DNA from: Paraburkholderia sp.
Lineage (GTDB): Bacteria > Pseudomonadota > Gammaproteobacteria > Burkholderiales > Burkholderiaceae
Reading direction: 5' to 3'
DNA: 39,151 nucleotides
Assembly (NCBI RefSeq): GCF_026225065.1
Contig: NZ_JAMFSB010000046.1
Coordinates: forward strand, 1-39,151
Numbering within the stretch: position 1 is the first letter of the stretch; every line of letters begins with the position of its first letter. Position numbers and translations under genes: made by a program. Shown here in pieces: positions 27,597-36,255 of this stretch. The notes beneath the pieces are model-generated. The model saw only the letters and a list, made by a program, of their open reading frames with translations. It made no database searches and was not told where the DNA came from.

Positions 27597-27622
27597 CCAC
27601 GGGCGTCCCCCGTGGTTTTTTT
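27597..27622 (+). terminator. Intrinsic terminator after the small secreted protein gene
   Basis: CCACGGG and CCCGTGG pair over 7 bp with a 5-nt loop, followed by a run of seven T (27616-27622). A textbook rho-independent terminator on the plus strand. Confidence 0.88.
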
Positions 27623-27747
27623 CGTTCTGAAAGCCGCCGCGGGATGCTGAAGCCCGAGCCATCCTTGGGTGCTTTTGTGTGCGTTGCTGCCTGATCACTT
27701 TTTGACCGCTGCCTGAACCGCCGTTTTATCGCGTACGGAGTCCTGAC

Positions 27748-28197
27748 ATGAGCGATCCCACGCCGCCCGCAGGTAGTTCTCCAGGGACCACCCATTCCGG
27801 TCGGGTGGAAGGCGCCGCCCACGGTGCTTCTGCTTCCGGTGCGGCCAGCGGCGGTCATCGCATCGACATTAGCGTCAACAATCATCGTGTGCGGGTGATC
27901 CATCAGGGCGTCACGATGGCCGACACGCAGGGCGCGCTGACGCTCGCGGAGACCGGTCTGCCCGAGGTGTTTTATTTTCCGCGTGGTGATGTCAATATGG
28001 CGCGGCTCGAAAGCTCCAACCATACGTCGCGTTGCCCGTTCAAGGGCGAGGCGTCGTATTTCCATCTGCGCACCGAAGACGGCCTGGTTGAGAATGCCGC
28101 CTGGTGTTATGAAAGCCCGCTCGACGGGGTTCAGCAGATCAAGGGCTATCTGGCGTTTTATGCTTCGCGTGTCGACCGCATCGATCAGACATCCTGA
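27748..28197 (+). CDS. DUF427 domain protein
   Basis: Cytoplasmic protein of 149 residues. The first ~38 residues are a Ser/Gly/Ala/Pro-rich tail; the rest is a DUF427 domain (PF04248), with VNNHRVRVIHQGVTMADTQGALTL, LPEVFYFPRGDVNMARLESS, CPFKGEASYFHL, AAWCYESPLDGVQQIKGYLAFY. The family is widespread and has no established role. GGAG lies 8 nt before the ATG. It is followed after 35 nt by a CoxG-like gene on the same strand, and the pair may be an operon. Confidence 0.88.
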   Translation: MSDPTPPAGSSPGTTHSGRVEGAAHGASASGAASGGHRIDISVNNHRVRVIHQGVTMADTQGALTLAETGLPEVFYFPRGDVNMARLESSNHTSRCPFKGEASYFHLRTEDGLVENAAWCYESPLDGVQQIKGYLAFYASRVDRIDQTS

Positions 28198-28232
28198 TCG
28201 TGTAGACGGCGCGTTTATCGGGGGAGGCGGTC

Positions 28233-28985
28233 ATGGAGCTGAACAACGCGTTACGGATTGCGCTTGCACCGTCCGACGTCTGGGAGGCGCTGCAAGACCT
28301 CGCGTTGTTGCGCGCGAGTCTCGACAACTGCGAGTCTTTTAGCCGCCTTGCGGGCGGCGAGTATGCGTTGACGCTGACCGTGCCACTCGGGCCGTTGCGC
28401 GCCCGCTACGAAGTGCGCGCCCATGTTGCCAACAAGAATCCGGTGCAGCTCGACGAGCCGCATCGTGCGCTCAACTTCAAGGCGCGCGCCGAAGGCGTCG
28501 GATCGCTGCGCGGACAGATCGATGTAACGCTGCGCGCGGACGACACGGGATCGAACAAGGCACCGAGCACACGGATCGATTATTCGGTGTGGGCAACCTT
28601 GACGGGGCCCCTCGCGGAATTGCCGACGCGCCAGATCGAGAATGCGCTGCACGAACTGGCCGACGATTTCTTCACGGAGTTCTGCGCGGTCGTGCAGGCC
28701 AAGCACGGGCAGGGGCCGAACCGCGCGCGCGGCACGCATAGCCGGCGGCAACATGTGTTCCTGCGGCCGATCAACCTCGGCACCATGGCGCGCCGCGTGC
28801 GATCGCACGATCATGGCGGCTCGCTCTCCGGGCGCGCCACCAGCACGCTGTTCGGCGCTCGCTCGCACAGCGTGTCGCATCGCGAGCCGACGCCGCATGC
28901 CATGCCGAACTGGGCGTGGGCGGCGATGATCTTCGTGGTCGCGTTGCTGCTTTATGCGGCGCATTGGTTCAGCACCCAGACCTGA
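28233..28985 (+). CDS. CoxG-like SRPBCC protein with C-terminal membrane anchor
   Basis: Protein of 250 residues. Residues 1-160 form a START/SRPBCC (CoxG, COG3427) domain: MELNNALRIALAPSDVWEALQDLALLRASLDNCESF, then PLGPLRARYEVRA and a final helix GPLAELPTRQIENALHELADDFF. After a basic, Ser/His/Arg-rich linker (about 170-220) comes a single hydrophobic segment near residues 222-243 (WAWAAMIFVVALLLYAAHWF), so the domain is held at the inner membrane facing the cytoplasm. CoxG in aerobic CO oxidisers binds quinones and links CO dehydrogenase to the membrane; no cox genes occur in this window, so the ligand here is open. It converges with bpeR, whose stop is 7 nt away. Confidence 0.82.
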   Translation: MELNNALRIALAPSDVWEALQDLALLRASLDNCESFSRLAGGEYALTLTVPLGPLRARYEVRAHVANKNPVQLDEPHRALNFKARAEGVGSLRGQIDVTLRADDTGSNKAPSTRIDYSVWATLTGPLAELPTRQIENALHELADDFFTEFCAVVQAKHGQGPNRARGTHSRRQHVFLRPINLGTMARRVRSHDHGGSLSGRATSTLFGARSHSVSHREPTPHAMPNWAWAAMIFVVALLLYAAHWFSTQT

Positions 28986-28992
28986 GCGGACC

Positions 28993-29652
28993 TCAGGCCT
29001 TCTTCGGCTCGCTATTTCCGCCGGTGCGTAGCGCGGGACTGAGCCGCAGGGCGTCGAACATGGCTTCCACCATCTGCTGCGCGTGCTCGGCGAAATCGGT
29101 GGAGTCGGGCAGAAACAGCATGTCGCGCAGCGAACCGCCAACGAACGCATGCAGCATCGTGGCTGCCAGTTTCGTATCGAGATCGGGCGGCATCTGGCCT
29201 TTGGAGATCGCGTTGCGCAGGCCAATCTCGATCTTGCCGAGCCCTTCGCGCATGTTGGTCTGATACCGGACCATCACCGGGCCCATATCTTCCACGAACT
29301 CACACTTCAGAAACAGGATGTCGAATACGCGTCGCCGCCGCGGATCGGCCGCGGTGTCGCGCAGGCACAGTGTGCAGATTTCGATTAGCCGTCCGAGCGG
29401 ATCGGCCTCTTCCGGGTTGATTGACGCGGCCTTCAGTTCGTCGAGCGGCAACAGCACGCGGTCGAACATCTCGGTGAAGAGGTCGCCTTTGTTGGCGAAG
29501 TGCCAGTAGATCGCCCCGCGCGTGACGCCTGCGGCCTGGGCGATGTCAGCCAGCGACGTGCGCGACACGCCTTTCTCGAAAAAGACCTGCTCGGCGGCAT
29601 CGAGAATGCCGGCGCGCGTCTCCAACGCCTCTTCCTTGGTCCTTCTGACCAT
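28993..29652 (-). CDS. bpeR: TetR-family repressor of the RND efflux operon (BpeR/AcrR/TtgR type)
   Basis: Repressor of 219 residues. The N-terminal helix-turn-helix is RAGILDAAEQVFFEKGVSRTSLADIAQAAGVTRGAIYWHFANKGDLF, nearly identical in pattern to AcrR and TtgR; the C-terminal ligand-binding domain follows (TetR_C_2). It should bind the palindrome at 29785-29808 and be released by hydrophobic drugs. The ATG at 29652 fits the family start MVRRTKEEAL; the longer frame to 29838 crosses the operator and is rejected. Divergent from bpeAB-oprB. Confidence 0.93.
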   Translation of the reverse strand: MVRRTKEEALETRAGILDAAEQVFFEKGVSRTSLADIAQAAGVTRGAIYWHFANKGDLFTEMFDRVLLPLDELKAASINPEEADPLGRLIEICTLCLRDTAADPRRRRVFDILFLKCEFVEDMGPVMVRYQTNMREGLGKIEIGLRNAISKGQMPPDLDTKLAATMLHAFVGGSLRDMLFLPDSTDFAEHAQQMVEAMFDALRLSPALRTGGNSEPKKA

Positions 29653-29782
29653 TTCGTCTGACCTGCGTATCGGTGGGATTACCCGGACACTTTTAAACGT
29701 GGCCGTCACAATCCGCCCGCGCGTTTCGTCTTTAGCGAGCAGGTATTGCCTTGGCGTGCCTGAAAGGATAGCGAAAGACACT

Positions 29783-29812
29783 TTTACATGCATTCGCGAA
29801 TGTATATATAAT
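29783..29812 (+). promoter_or_regulatory. Sigma-70 promoter of bpeAB-oprB
   Basis: TTTACA at 29783-29788 (5 of 6 to the -35 consensus) and a perfect TATAAT at 29807-29812, with an 18-nt spacer. Transcription would start near 29819, about 255 nt before the bpeA start codon. Confidence 0.78.
29785..29808. promoter_or_regulatory. AcrR/TtgR-like operator overlapping the promoter
   Basis: Left half TACATGCATTCG and right half CGAATGTATATA form a 24-bp inverted repeat, 10 of 12 positions symmetric. The pattern TACAT-CATTC-GAATG-TATA resembles the known AcrR and TtgR operators. It covers the -35, the spacer and the start of the -10, so bound BpeR would exclude RNA polymerase. Confidence 0.75.
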
Positions 29813-29888
29813 AGCACCCCATCGATCGGATAGCCCAAGCCGTGACGACCGGTTAATATCCGTCACTGTTGCCTTTCAGAAAGCTTAT

Positions 29889-29915
29889 GCGCCGTCCCAA
29901 AAGGGTTGACGGCGC
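29889..29915 (+). other. Leader hairpin in the bpeA 5' untranslated region
   Basis: GCGCCGTC (29889-29896) and GACGGCGC (29908-29915) pair perfectly, with an inner CC-AAAA-GG extension. No T-tract follows. A second small hairpin, GCGTC-GTAA-GACGC, lies at 29987-30000. Their role is unknown. Confidence 0.5.
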
Positions 29916-30073
29916 GCGGCATTTCCCGGTTTGGCGCATATGGCCTGGGGTGCACAGCGAGTACGCACCACTGGGCTTCCGGTTACGCGTCGTAAGACGC
30001 ATGCGTGCGTTGTCGTCCCCGGGGTAGGGATGCGCGCACTTTTCATTCTCTCAGCCTTGACAGAGGTCGCTCC

Positions 30074-31300
30074 ATGCGCGTCGAACGGGTTCCATTTCGC
30101 TTAATCAGTGCCGCGACGGCTGCCGTATTGCTGGCAGCGTGCGGACCAAAACAATCGGCCCCGCCACAACAAACACCTGAAGTCGGCATTGTCACCGTCC
30201 AGCCGTCGGCCGTGCCGGTCGTCACCGAACTGCCGGGCCGCACCAACGCTTTCCTCGTGGCGCAAGTGCGTGCGCGGGTGGACGGCATCGTGCTGCGCCG
30301 CGAGTTCACCGAAGGCAGCGAAGTGAAGGCCGGGCAGCGTCTCTACAAGATCGATCCGGCGCCGTACATCGCGCAGTTGAACAGCGCCAAGGCAACGCTC
30401 GCCAAGGCTCAGGCGAACCTCGTGTCGGTTACGGCGCAGGCCAGCCGCTACAAGGTGCTGGTCGCGGCCAACGCGGTCAGCAAGCAGGACTACGACAACG
30501 CGGTGGCTTCGGAAGGCCAGGCTGCGGCGGACGTCGCTTCGGGCAAGGCCGCCGTCGATACCGCGCAGATCAATGTCGGCTACACGGACGTCGTCTCGCC
30601 GGTGAGCGGCCAGGTCGGCATTTCGCAGGTGACGCCGGGTGCGTATGTGCAGGCGAGCGCTGCGACGTTGATGTCGACGGTCCAGGAGTTGGACCCGATG
30701 TACGTCGACCTGACGCAATCGAGCCTCGACGGCCTCAAGCTGCGCCGCGATGTCCAGGAAGGGCGTCTGAAGACGAGCGGCCCGGATGCGGCGACGGTCA
30801 CGCTGATTCTCGAAGACGGCCGTACCTACTCCGAGAAGGGCAAGCTGCAGTTCAGCGACGTCACGGTCGATCAGAGCACCGGTTCGGTCACCGTGCGCGC
30901 GCTGTTCCAGAACAAGGACCGTGTGCTGCTGCCGGGCATGTTCGTGCGTGCGCGCATCGAGGAAGGCGTGAACGATCAGGCGATCCTCGTGCCGCAAATC
31001 GGCGTGACGCATGACCAGAAGGGCTCGCCGACCGCGTTGGTGGTCGGCTCGGATAACAAGGTTGCATTGCGTCAGCTCGTCACCTCGCGCACGTATGGCT
31101 CGAACTGGGTGGTCGACAGCGGCCTGAACCCGGGCGACCACGTGATCGTGCAGGGCACCGACAAGGTTCGCCCTGGCATGGACGTCAAGACGGTCGCGGC
31201 GCAACTGCCTGCTTCCTCCGACGCAGCCGCTGCAGCTGCACCGGCCGCCAGCGGTGCCCAGACGGCTCAGGCTGCTTCTGCTGCATCGGGCGCGCAATAA
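30074..31300 (+). CDS. bpeA: RND efflux periplasmic adaptor (membrane fusion protein)
   Basis: Lipid-anchored periplasmic adaptor of 408 residues linking the inner-membrane pump to the outer-membrane channel. A lipoprotein signal ends AVLLAACG with Cys23. The AcrA-type order is visible: PAVPVVTELPGRTNAF, VRARVDGIVLRREFTEGSEVKAGQ (lipoyl), a helical hairpin around residues 100-150, NVGYTDVVSPVSGQVG, and the barrel and membrane-proximal domains ending DKVRPGMDVKTV. The C-terminus is Ala/Ser-rich. The ATG at 30074 is chosen because the signal peptide starts there. First gene of the bpeA-bpeB-oprB operon, 15 nt before bpeB. Confidence 0.94.
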   Translation: MRVERVPFRLISAATAAVLLAACGPKQSAPPQQTPEVGIVTVQPSAVPVVTELPGRTNAFLVAQVRARVDGIVLRREFTEGSEVKAGQRLYKIDPAPYIAQLNSAKATLAKAQANLVSVTAQASRYKVLVAANAVSKQDYDNAVASEGQAAADVASGKAAVDTAQINVGYTDVVSPVSGQVGISQVTPGAYVQASAATLMSTVQELDPMYVDLTQSSLDGLKLRRDVQEGRLKTSGPDAATVTLILEDGRTYSEKGKLQFSDVTVDQSTGSVTVRALFQNKDRVLLPGMFVRARIEEGVNDQAILVPQIGVTHDQKGSPTALVVGSDNKVALRQLVTSRTYGSNWVVDSGLNPGDHVIVQGTDKVRPGMDVKTVAAQLPASSDAAAAAAPAASGAQTAQAASAASGAQ

Positions 31301-31315
31301 CAGGGAGCCTGTTTC

Positions 31316-34300
31316 ATGGCAAAGTTCTTTATCGATCGCCCGATTTTTGCGTGGGTGATCGCCATCATTCTGATGCTCGCGGGCCTCGCGTCGATCTTTA
31401 CGCTACCGATCGCGCAATACCCGACCATCGCGCCGCCGGCCGTGCAGATCAGCGCAACGTACCCGGGTGCATCGGCAAAGACGGTGGAAAACACCGTCAC
31501 GCAGGTGATCGAGCAGCAGATGAGTGGTCTCGACCACTTGCTGTATATCTCGTCCACTTCGGACGACTCGGGTACGGCCACCATCACGCTGACGTTCGCA
31601 GCCGGCACCAATCCTGACATCGCGCAGGTGCAGGTGCAGAACAAGCTGCAGCTCGCTACGCCGCTACTTCCGCAGGCCGTGCAGCAGCTCGGTACGAAGG
31701 TCACCAAGTCGAGCAGCAGCTTCCTGCTCGTGATGGCCTTCAACTCCGAAGACGGCAGCATGAACAAGTACGACCTGGCGAACTACGTCGCGTCGAACAT
31801 CGAAGACCCGGTTAGCCGGATCGACGGTGTGGGTACGGTCACGCTGTTCGGCTCGCAGTACGCCATGCGGATCTGGCTCGATGCGAACAAGCTCACCAAC
31901 TTCGGTCTTACGCCCGTTGATGTGCAGACTGCGCTGACCGCGCAGAACGTGCAGGTCGCCGGCGGCTCGCTCGGCGGCACGCCAGCGGTGCCGGGGCAGG
32001 CGCTGCAGGCCACCATCAGCGAAGCAACGCTGCTGCAGACGCCGGAGCAGTTCGGCAACATTCTGCTGAAGGTGAATCAGGACGGCTCGCGTGTGCTGCT
32101 GAAGGACGTGGCGCGCATCGATCTGGGCGGCGAAAACTATAACTTCGACACCAAGTACAACGGTGTGCCGACGGCCGGCTTCGGGATTCAGCTGGCTACG
32201 GGTGCCAACGCGCTGGCTACGGCCAAGGCGGTGCGCGCGAAGGTCGACCAGTTGTCGAAGTACTTCCCGCACGGTCTTGTCGTGAAGTATCCGTATGACA
32301 CGACGCCGTTCGTGCGCCTGTCGATCGAGGAAGTGGTCAAGACGCTGCTCGAAGGGATCGTGCTGGTGTTCCTGGTCATGTACCTGTTCCTGCAAAACCT
32401 GCGCGCGACGTTGATTCCGACAATCGCGGTGCCGGTGGTGCTGCTCGGTACGTTCGCGATCATGAACGCGGTGGGTTTCTCGATCAACGTGCTGTCCATG
32501 TTCGGGCTGGTGCTCGCCATTGGCCTGCTGGTGGACGATGCGATCGTGGTGGTGGAGAACGTCGAGCGGGTGATGGCCGAAGAGGGTCTGTCGCCACGCG
32601 ACGCGACCCGCAAGGCCATGGACCAGATTACCGGTGCGCTGGTCGGCGTGGCGCTCGTGCTGTCGGCTGTGTTCGTGCCGGTGGCGTTCTCGGGCGGCTC
32701 GGTGGGCGCGATTTACCGGCAGTTCTCGCTGACCATCGTGTCGGCAATGGTGCTGTCCGTGCTGGTTGCATTGGTGTTGACGCCGGCGCTCTGCGCGACG
32801 ATTCTCAAACCGATTCCGCAAGGCCATCACGAAGAGAAGAAGGGCTTCTTCGGCTGGTTCAACCGGGCCTTCGAGAAGAGCCGCGACAAGTACCACAGCG
32901 GCGTGCACCACGTGATCAAGCGCTCGGGCCGCTGGCTCATCATCTACCTGGTGGTGATCGTGGCGGTGGGCATGCTGTTCGTGCGGCTGCCGAAGTCGTT
33001 CCTGCCGGATGAAGACCAGGGCACGATGTTCGTGCTGGTGCAGACGCCGTCGGGCTCGACCCAGGAAACCACGGCGCGTGCGCTGAAGGACATTTCCGAC
33101 TACCTGCTCGACAAAGAGAAGGGCATCGTGGAATCTGTCTTCACGGTGAACGGGTTCAGCTTTGCCGGCCGCGGCCAGAACGCGGGTCTCGTGTTCGTGC
33201 GGATGAAGGACTACTCGCAGCGCCAACATGCCGACGAGAAGGTTCAGGCACTGGTGGGCCGCCTGTTCATGCACTTCGCGGGCTATAAGAATGCGCTGGT
33301 GTATCCGGTCAACCCGCCATCGATTCCTGAACTGGGTACGGCATCAGGCTTCGACTTTGAACTGGAAGACCGTGCAGGGCTCGGCCACGAGAAGCTGATG
33401 GAAGCGCGCAACATGCTGCTCGGGATGGCCGCGAAGGATCCGGTGTTGGCGCAGGTGCGTCCGAACGGTCTGAACGACACGCCGCAGTTCAACGTGACGA
33501 TCGACCATGAGAAGGCTGCCGCGCTAGGCGTGTCGCTCGCCACGATCGACCAGACGTTCTCGATCGCCTGGGCATCGGCCTATGTGAACAACTTCCTCGA
33601 TACCGACAGCCGGATCAAGAAGGTGTATCTGCAGGCTGACGCGCCGTTCCGGATGAACCCGGAAGATCTGAACGACTGGTACGTGCGCAACGGCGCCGGC
33701 ACGATGGTCCCGTTCTCGGCGTTCACGACGGGCACGTGGGCCTACGGTTCGCCGAAGCTCGAGCGCTACAACGGTATTTCCGCGGTGGAAATCCAGGGTG
33801 CGGCTGCGCCGGGCAAGAGTACGGGTCAGGCGAACGCGGCAATCGAGGCGATTGCCGCCAAGCTCCCGGCGGGTATCGGTTACGAATGGACGGGGCTGTC
33901 GTTCCAGGAAATCCAGTCTGGCTCGCAAGCGCCTATCCTCTACGGCATCTCGATCCTCGTGGTGTTCCTGTGTCTCGCGGCGCTGTATGAAAGCTGGTCG
34001 ATCCCGTTCTCGGTGATCATGGTGGTGCCACTCGGCGTGCTGGGCGCACTTCTGGCCGCTACGCTGCGTGGCCTCGAGAACGACGTGTTCTTCCAGGTGG
34101 GTCTGTTGACCACGGTGGGGCTGTCGGCGAAGAACGCGATTCTGATCGTGGAGTTCGCTCGCGAACTGCAGCAGGGCGAAGGCATGGGCCCGGTCGAGGC
34201 CGCGCTGGAAGCTGCGCGTCTGCGGTTGCGGCCAATCCTGATGACCTCGCTCGCGTTCATTCTCGGCGTGATGCCGCTGGCTATCAGTAACGGCGCCGGC

Positions 34301-34525
34301 TCTGCGAGCCAGCACGCAATCGGTACCGGCGTGATCGGCGGGATGCTGACGGCGACCTTCCTGGCGATTTTCATGATCCCGATGTTCTTCGTCGTGGTTC
34401 GTGCGAAGTTCGGCGGCGAGAAGGAAGATCCGGATGCGGCGCTCGAACACTATAACCAGCACCATCCTCATGATCCGCAGGACCAGGGTCATGATGGAAG
34501 CGGCTCGGGCAAGGAAGGACATTGA
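31316..34525 (+). CDS. bpeB: RND multidrug efflux transporter (HAE1 family)
   Basis: Inner-membrane proton-driven drug pump of 1069 residues, AcrB/MexB/TtgB type. It has the usual start [23 protein letters not shown], twelve transmembrane segments, two large periplasmic loops, and in TM4 the proton-relay pair in [33 protein letters not shown] marks TM10. The C-terminal tail is unusual: about 30 residues after TM12 rich in His, Asp, Gln and Gly. The ATG follows bpeA by 15 nt; oprB starts 1 nt after its stop, so the three genes form one operon. Substrates in relatives include macrolides, aminoglycosides and acyl-homoserine lactones; these cannot be read from sequence alone. Confidence 0.95.
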   Translation: MAKFFIDRPIFAWVIAIILMLAGLASIFTLPIAQYPTIAPPAVQISATYPGASAKTVENTVTQVIEQQMSGLDHLLYISSTSDDSGTATITLTFAAGTNPDIAQVQVQNKLQLATPLLPQAVQQLGTKVTKSSSSFLLVMAFNSEDGSMNKYDLANYVASNIEDPVSRIDGVGTVTLFGSQYAMRIWLDANKLTNFGLTPVDVQTALTAQNVQVAGGSLGGTPAVPGQALQATISEATLLQTPEQFGNILLKVNQDGSRVLLKDVARIDLGGENYNFDTKYNGVPTAGFGIQLATGANALATAKAVRAKVDQLSKYFPHGLVVKYPYDTTPFVRLSIEEVVKTLLEGIVLVFLVMYLFLQNLRATLIPTIAVPVVLLGTFAIMNAVGFSINVLSMFGLVLAIGLLVDDAIVVVENVERVMAEEGLSPRDATRKAMDQITGALVGVALVLSAVFVPVAFSGGSVGAIYRQFSLTIVSAMVLSVLVALVLTPALCATILKPIPQGHHEEKKGFFGWFNRAFEKSRDKYHSGVHHVIKRSGRWLIIYLVVIVAVGMLFVRLPKSFLPDEDQGTMFVLVQTPSGSTQETTARALKDISDYLLDKEKGIVESVFTVNGFSFAGRGQNAGLVFVRMKDYSQRQHADEKVQALVGRLFMHFAGYKNALVYPVNPPSIPELGTASGFDFELEDRAGLGHEKLMEARNMLLGMAAKDPVLAQVRPNGLNDTPQFNVTIDHEKAAALGVSLATIDQTFSIAWASAYVNNFLDTDSRIKKVYLQADAPFRMNPEDLNDWYVRNGAGTMVPFSAFTTGTWAYGSPKLERYNGISAVEIQGAAAPGKSTGQANAAIEAIAAKLPAGIGYEWTGLSFQEIQSGSQAPILYGISILVVFLCLAALYESWSIPFSVIMVVPLGVLGALLAATLRGLENDVFFQVGLLTTVGLSAKNAILIVEFARELQQGEGMGPVEAALEAARLRLRPILMTSLAFILGVMPLAISNGAGSASQHAIGTGVIGGMLTATFLAIFMIPMFFVVVRAKFGGEKEDPDAALEHYNQHHPHDPQDQGHDGSGSGKEGH

Positions 34526-34526
34526 G

Positions 34527-36050
34527 ATGCAAAAACACTCTTTGATAGCAGTGGCGGTCGCGTTCCTCGCTGCAGCTTGCACGATGGAGCCGAAGTACGA
34601 CCGGCCGGCCGAACCGGTGTCGGGGACGTTTCCGGCGGACGGCGTCTACGCGACGCAGCCGGGTCCGGCGAACGGCGGCGCGCGCAGCGCGAACGCCCAG
34701 GCCGCGACCGACATCGGCTGGCGCAACTTCTTCGTCGATCCGCGTCTGCAGCGGCTGATCGAGATTGCGCTCAAGAACAACCGCGATCTGCGCGTGTCGG
34801 TGCTGAATATCCAGCAATCGCAGGCGCAGTATCGGGTGGTGCGCGCGGGGCTCCTGCCTTCCGTCAGCGCTGCAGGTTCGGAGACCCGCACGCGTACGCC
34901 GGCGGATCTCGCGCTGCCGGGCGAGGAGCTCAGCACCGAATATTCCGTCGGGCTGAATGCCTCGTGGGAACTCGACTTCTTCGGCCGGATTCGCAGCCTG
35001 AAGGATCAGGCGTTGGATCAATACCTCGCCACGGCGCAGGCGCGCAAGGCGGCGGAGATCTCGCTGGTGTCGCAGGTGGCGGATCAGTATCTGACAGTGC
35101 TGTCGTTTGACGATCTGTTGAAGGTCACCGAGGGCACGCTGAAGACCGCGCAGGAATCGTATCGGATCAACAAGCTGCAGTTCGATAACGGCACGGGTTC
35201 CGAGCTTGATTTGCGGCAGGCGCAAACGGTGGTCGAGCAGGCCAACGCGAATTACCAGGCCGAGGCGCGCTTGCGTGCCCAGGCGGTCAATGCACTGGTA
35301 TTGCTGGTTGGCGAGCCGCTGCCTGACGATCTGCCGCCTGGCCTGACGCTCGACAACCAGAATCTCCTCACGGATGTTCCGGCTGGGTTGCCGTCGGATC
35401 TGCTGACGCGACGTCCGGACATCATGGAGGCCGAGGAGAACCTGCTGGCCGCCAACGCGAACATCGGTGCGGCGCGCGCAGCATTCTTCCCGAAAATCTC
35501 GCTGACTGGCAACTTCGGCACGCTGAGTCCGACATTGGGTACGCTCTTCAAGCCGGGTTCGGCGGCATGGGGTTTCACCCCGACGATCACCTTGCCGATC
35601 TTCGCTGGCGGTGAGAACAAGGCCAACCTCGATCTCGCTCACGTGCAGAAGAACATCCAGGTCGCGACGTACGAAAAGGCGATCCAGACGGCCTTCCGCG
35701 AAGTGGCGGACGGACTCGCGGCGCGTGGCACGTATGACGAGCAGATTGCGGCGCTCGAACGCGATACCTTCGCGGAACAGCGGCGCCTGGATCTGTCGGA
35801 TCTGCGTTATCGCAATGGTGTGGACAGCTATCTGTCGGTGCTGACTGCGCAGACCGATCTGTATTCGGCGCAGCAGGCGTTGATTTCGGCACGTGTGGCG
35901 CGGCTGACGAACCTGGTCGATCTGTATCAGTCGCTGGGTGGCGGGTGGATCGAACACAGCGGCGATCAACCGCGTCCGGCCGATGCACCGGTGGACTACA
36001 GCGCGGCGGCCAGCGCGACGGCGGCGGCTTCTGCGCCTACGGTGAATTGA
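34527..36050 (+). CDS. oprB: Outer-membrane efflux channel, NodT/OprM family lipoprotein
   Basis: TolC-like trimeric channel of 507 residues. The signal peptide ends AFLAAAC with lipidated Cys18, followed by MEPKYDRPAEPVSGTFP, as in OprM. Two OEP repeats follow: DIGWRNFFVDPRLQRLIEIALKNNRDLRVSVLNI, WELDFFGRIRS, and the second half with LLTRRPDIMEAEENLLAANANIGAARAAFFPKISL. The C-terminus is Ala/Ser-rich. AAGGAAG lies 9 nt before the ATG at 34527, which I chose over the upstream frame overlapping bpeB. The gene ends 57 nt before a long palindromic terminator. Confidence 0.94.
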   Translation: MQKHSLIAVAVAFLAAACTMEPKYDRPAEPVSGTFPADGVYATQPGPANGGARSANAQAATDIGWRNFFVDPRLQRLIEIALKNNRDLRVSVLNIQQSQAQYRVVRAGLLPSVSAAGSETRTRTPADLALPGEELSTEYSVGLNASWELDFFGRIRSLKDQALDQYLATAQARKAAEISLVSQVADQYLTVLSFDDLLKVTEGTLKTAQESYRINKLQFDNGTGSELDLRQAQTVVEQANANYQAEARLRAQAVNALVLLVGEPLPDDLPPGLTLDNQNLLTDVPAGLPSDLLTRRPDIMEAEENLLAANANIGAARAAFFPKISLTGNFGTLSPTLGTLFKPGSAAWGFTPTITLPIFAGGENKANLDLAHVQKNIQVATYEKAIQTAFREVADGLAARGTYDEQIAALERDTFAEQRRLDLSDLRYRNGVDSYLSVLTAQTDLYSAQQALISARVARLTNLVDLYQSLGGGWIEHSGDQPRPADAPVDYSAAASATAAASAPTVN

Positions 36051-36107
36051 GCGCGGGGCAGTAGGCGGCGGGGCCTTCCATGGACCTGCCGCTTGCTCGC
36101 GCAGCAA

Positions 36108-36141
36108 ACAGAAACGCCACGGCATGCCGTGGCGTTTCTGT
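36108..36141. terminator. Bidirectional terminator, 34-bp perfect palindrome
   Basis: Positions 36108-36124 are exactly complementary to 36125-36141. The usable hairpin is AACGCCACGGC / GCCGTGGCGTT with A-rich and T-rich flanks (AAACAGAAA before, TTTCTGT after), so it works in both directions. It separates oprB from the converging permease gene. Confidence 0.85.
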
Positions 36142-36255
36142 CTGGACGTTGCCCATGTCTACCTGACGACCTGTGCTGCACGCGGTGTTCGCTCGGGCTC
36201 GCCGGCATCGCACAAGTGTCACCTCGCACCCGCCAGCATTACCCCTCACTCGAAT

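Larger units (their letters stand above)
29653..30073. promoter_or_regulatory. bpeR-bpeA divergent control region
   Basis: A 421-bp gene-free interval containing the plus-strand promoter and operator (29783-29812), and then a leader of about 255 nt to the bpeA ATG with at least two hairpins (29889-29915 and 29987-30000). No small ORF with a good start and ribosome binding site is evident. I could not place the bpeR promoter. Confidence 0.7.

Noticed and set aside
29652..29838. Longer start for bpeR
   Set aside because: The upstream codons cross the operator and promoter region and do not resemble the family N-terminus.
31664..33274. 536-codon open frame antisense to bpeB
   Set aside because: Very His- and Gln-rich translation, typical of the reverse strand of GC-biased genes; bpeB is complete on the other strand.
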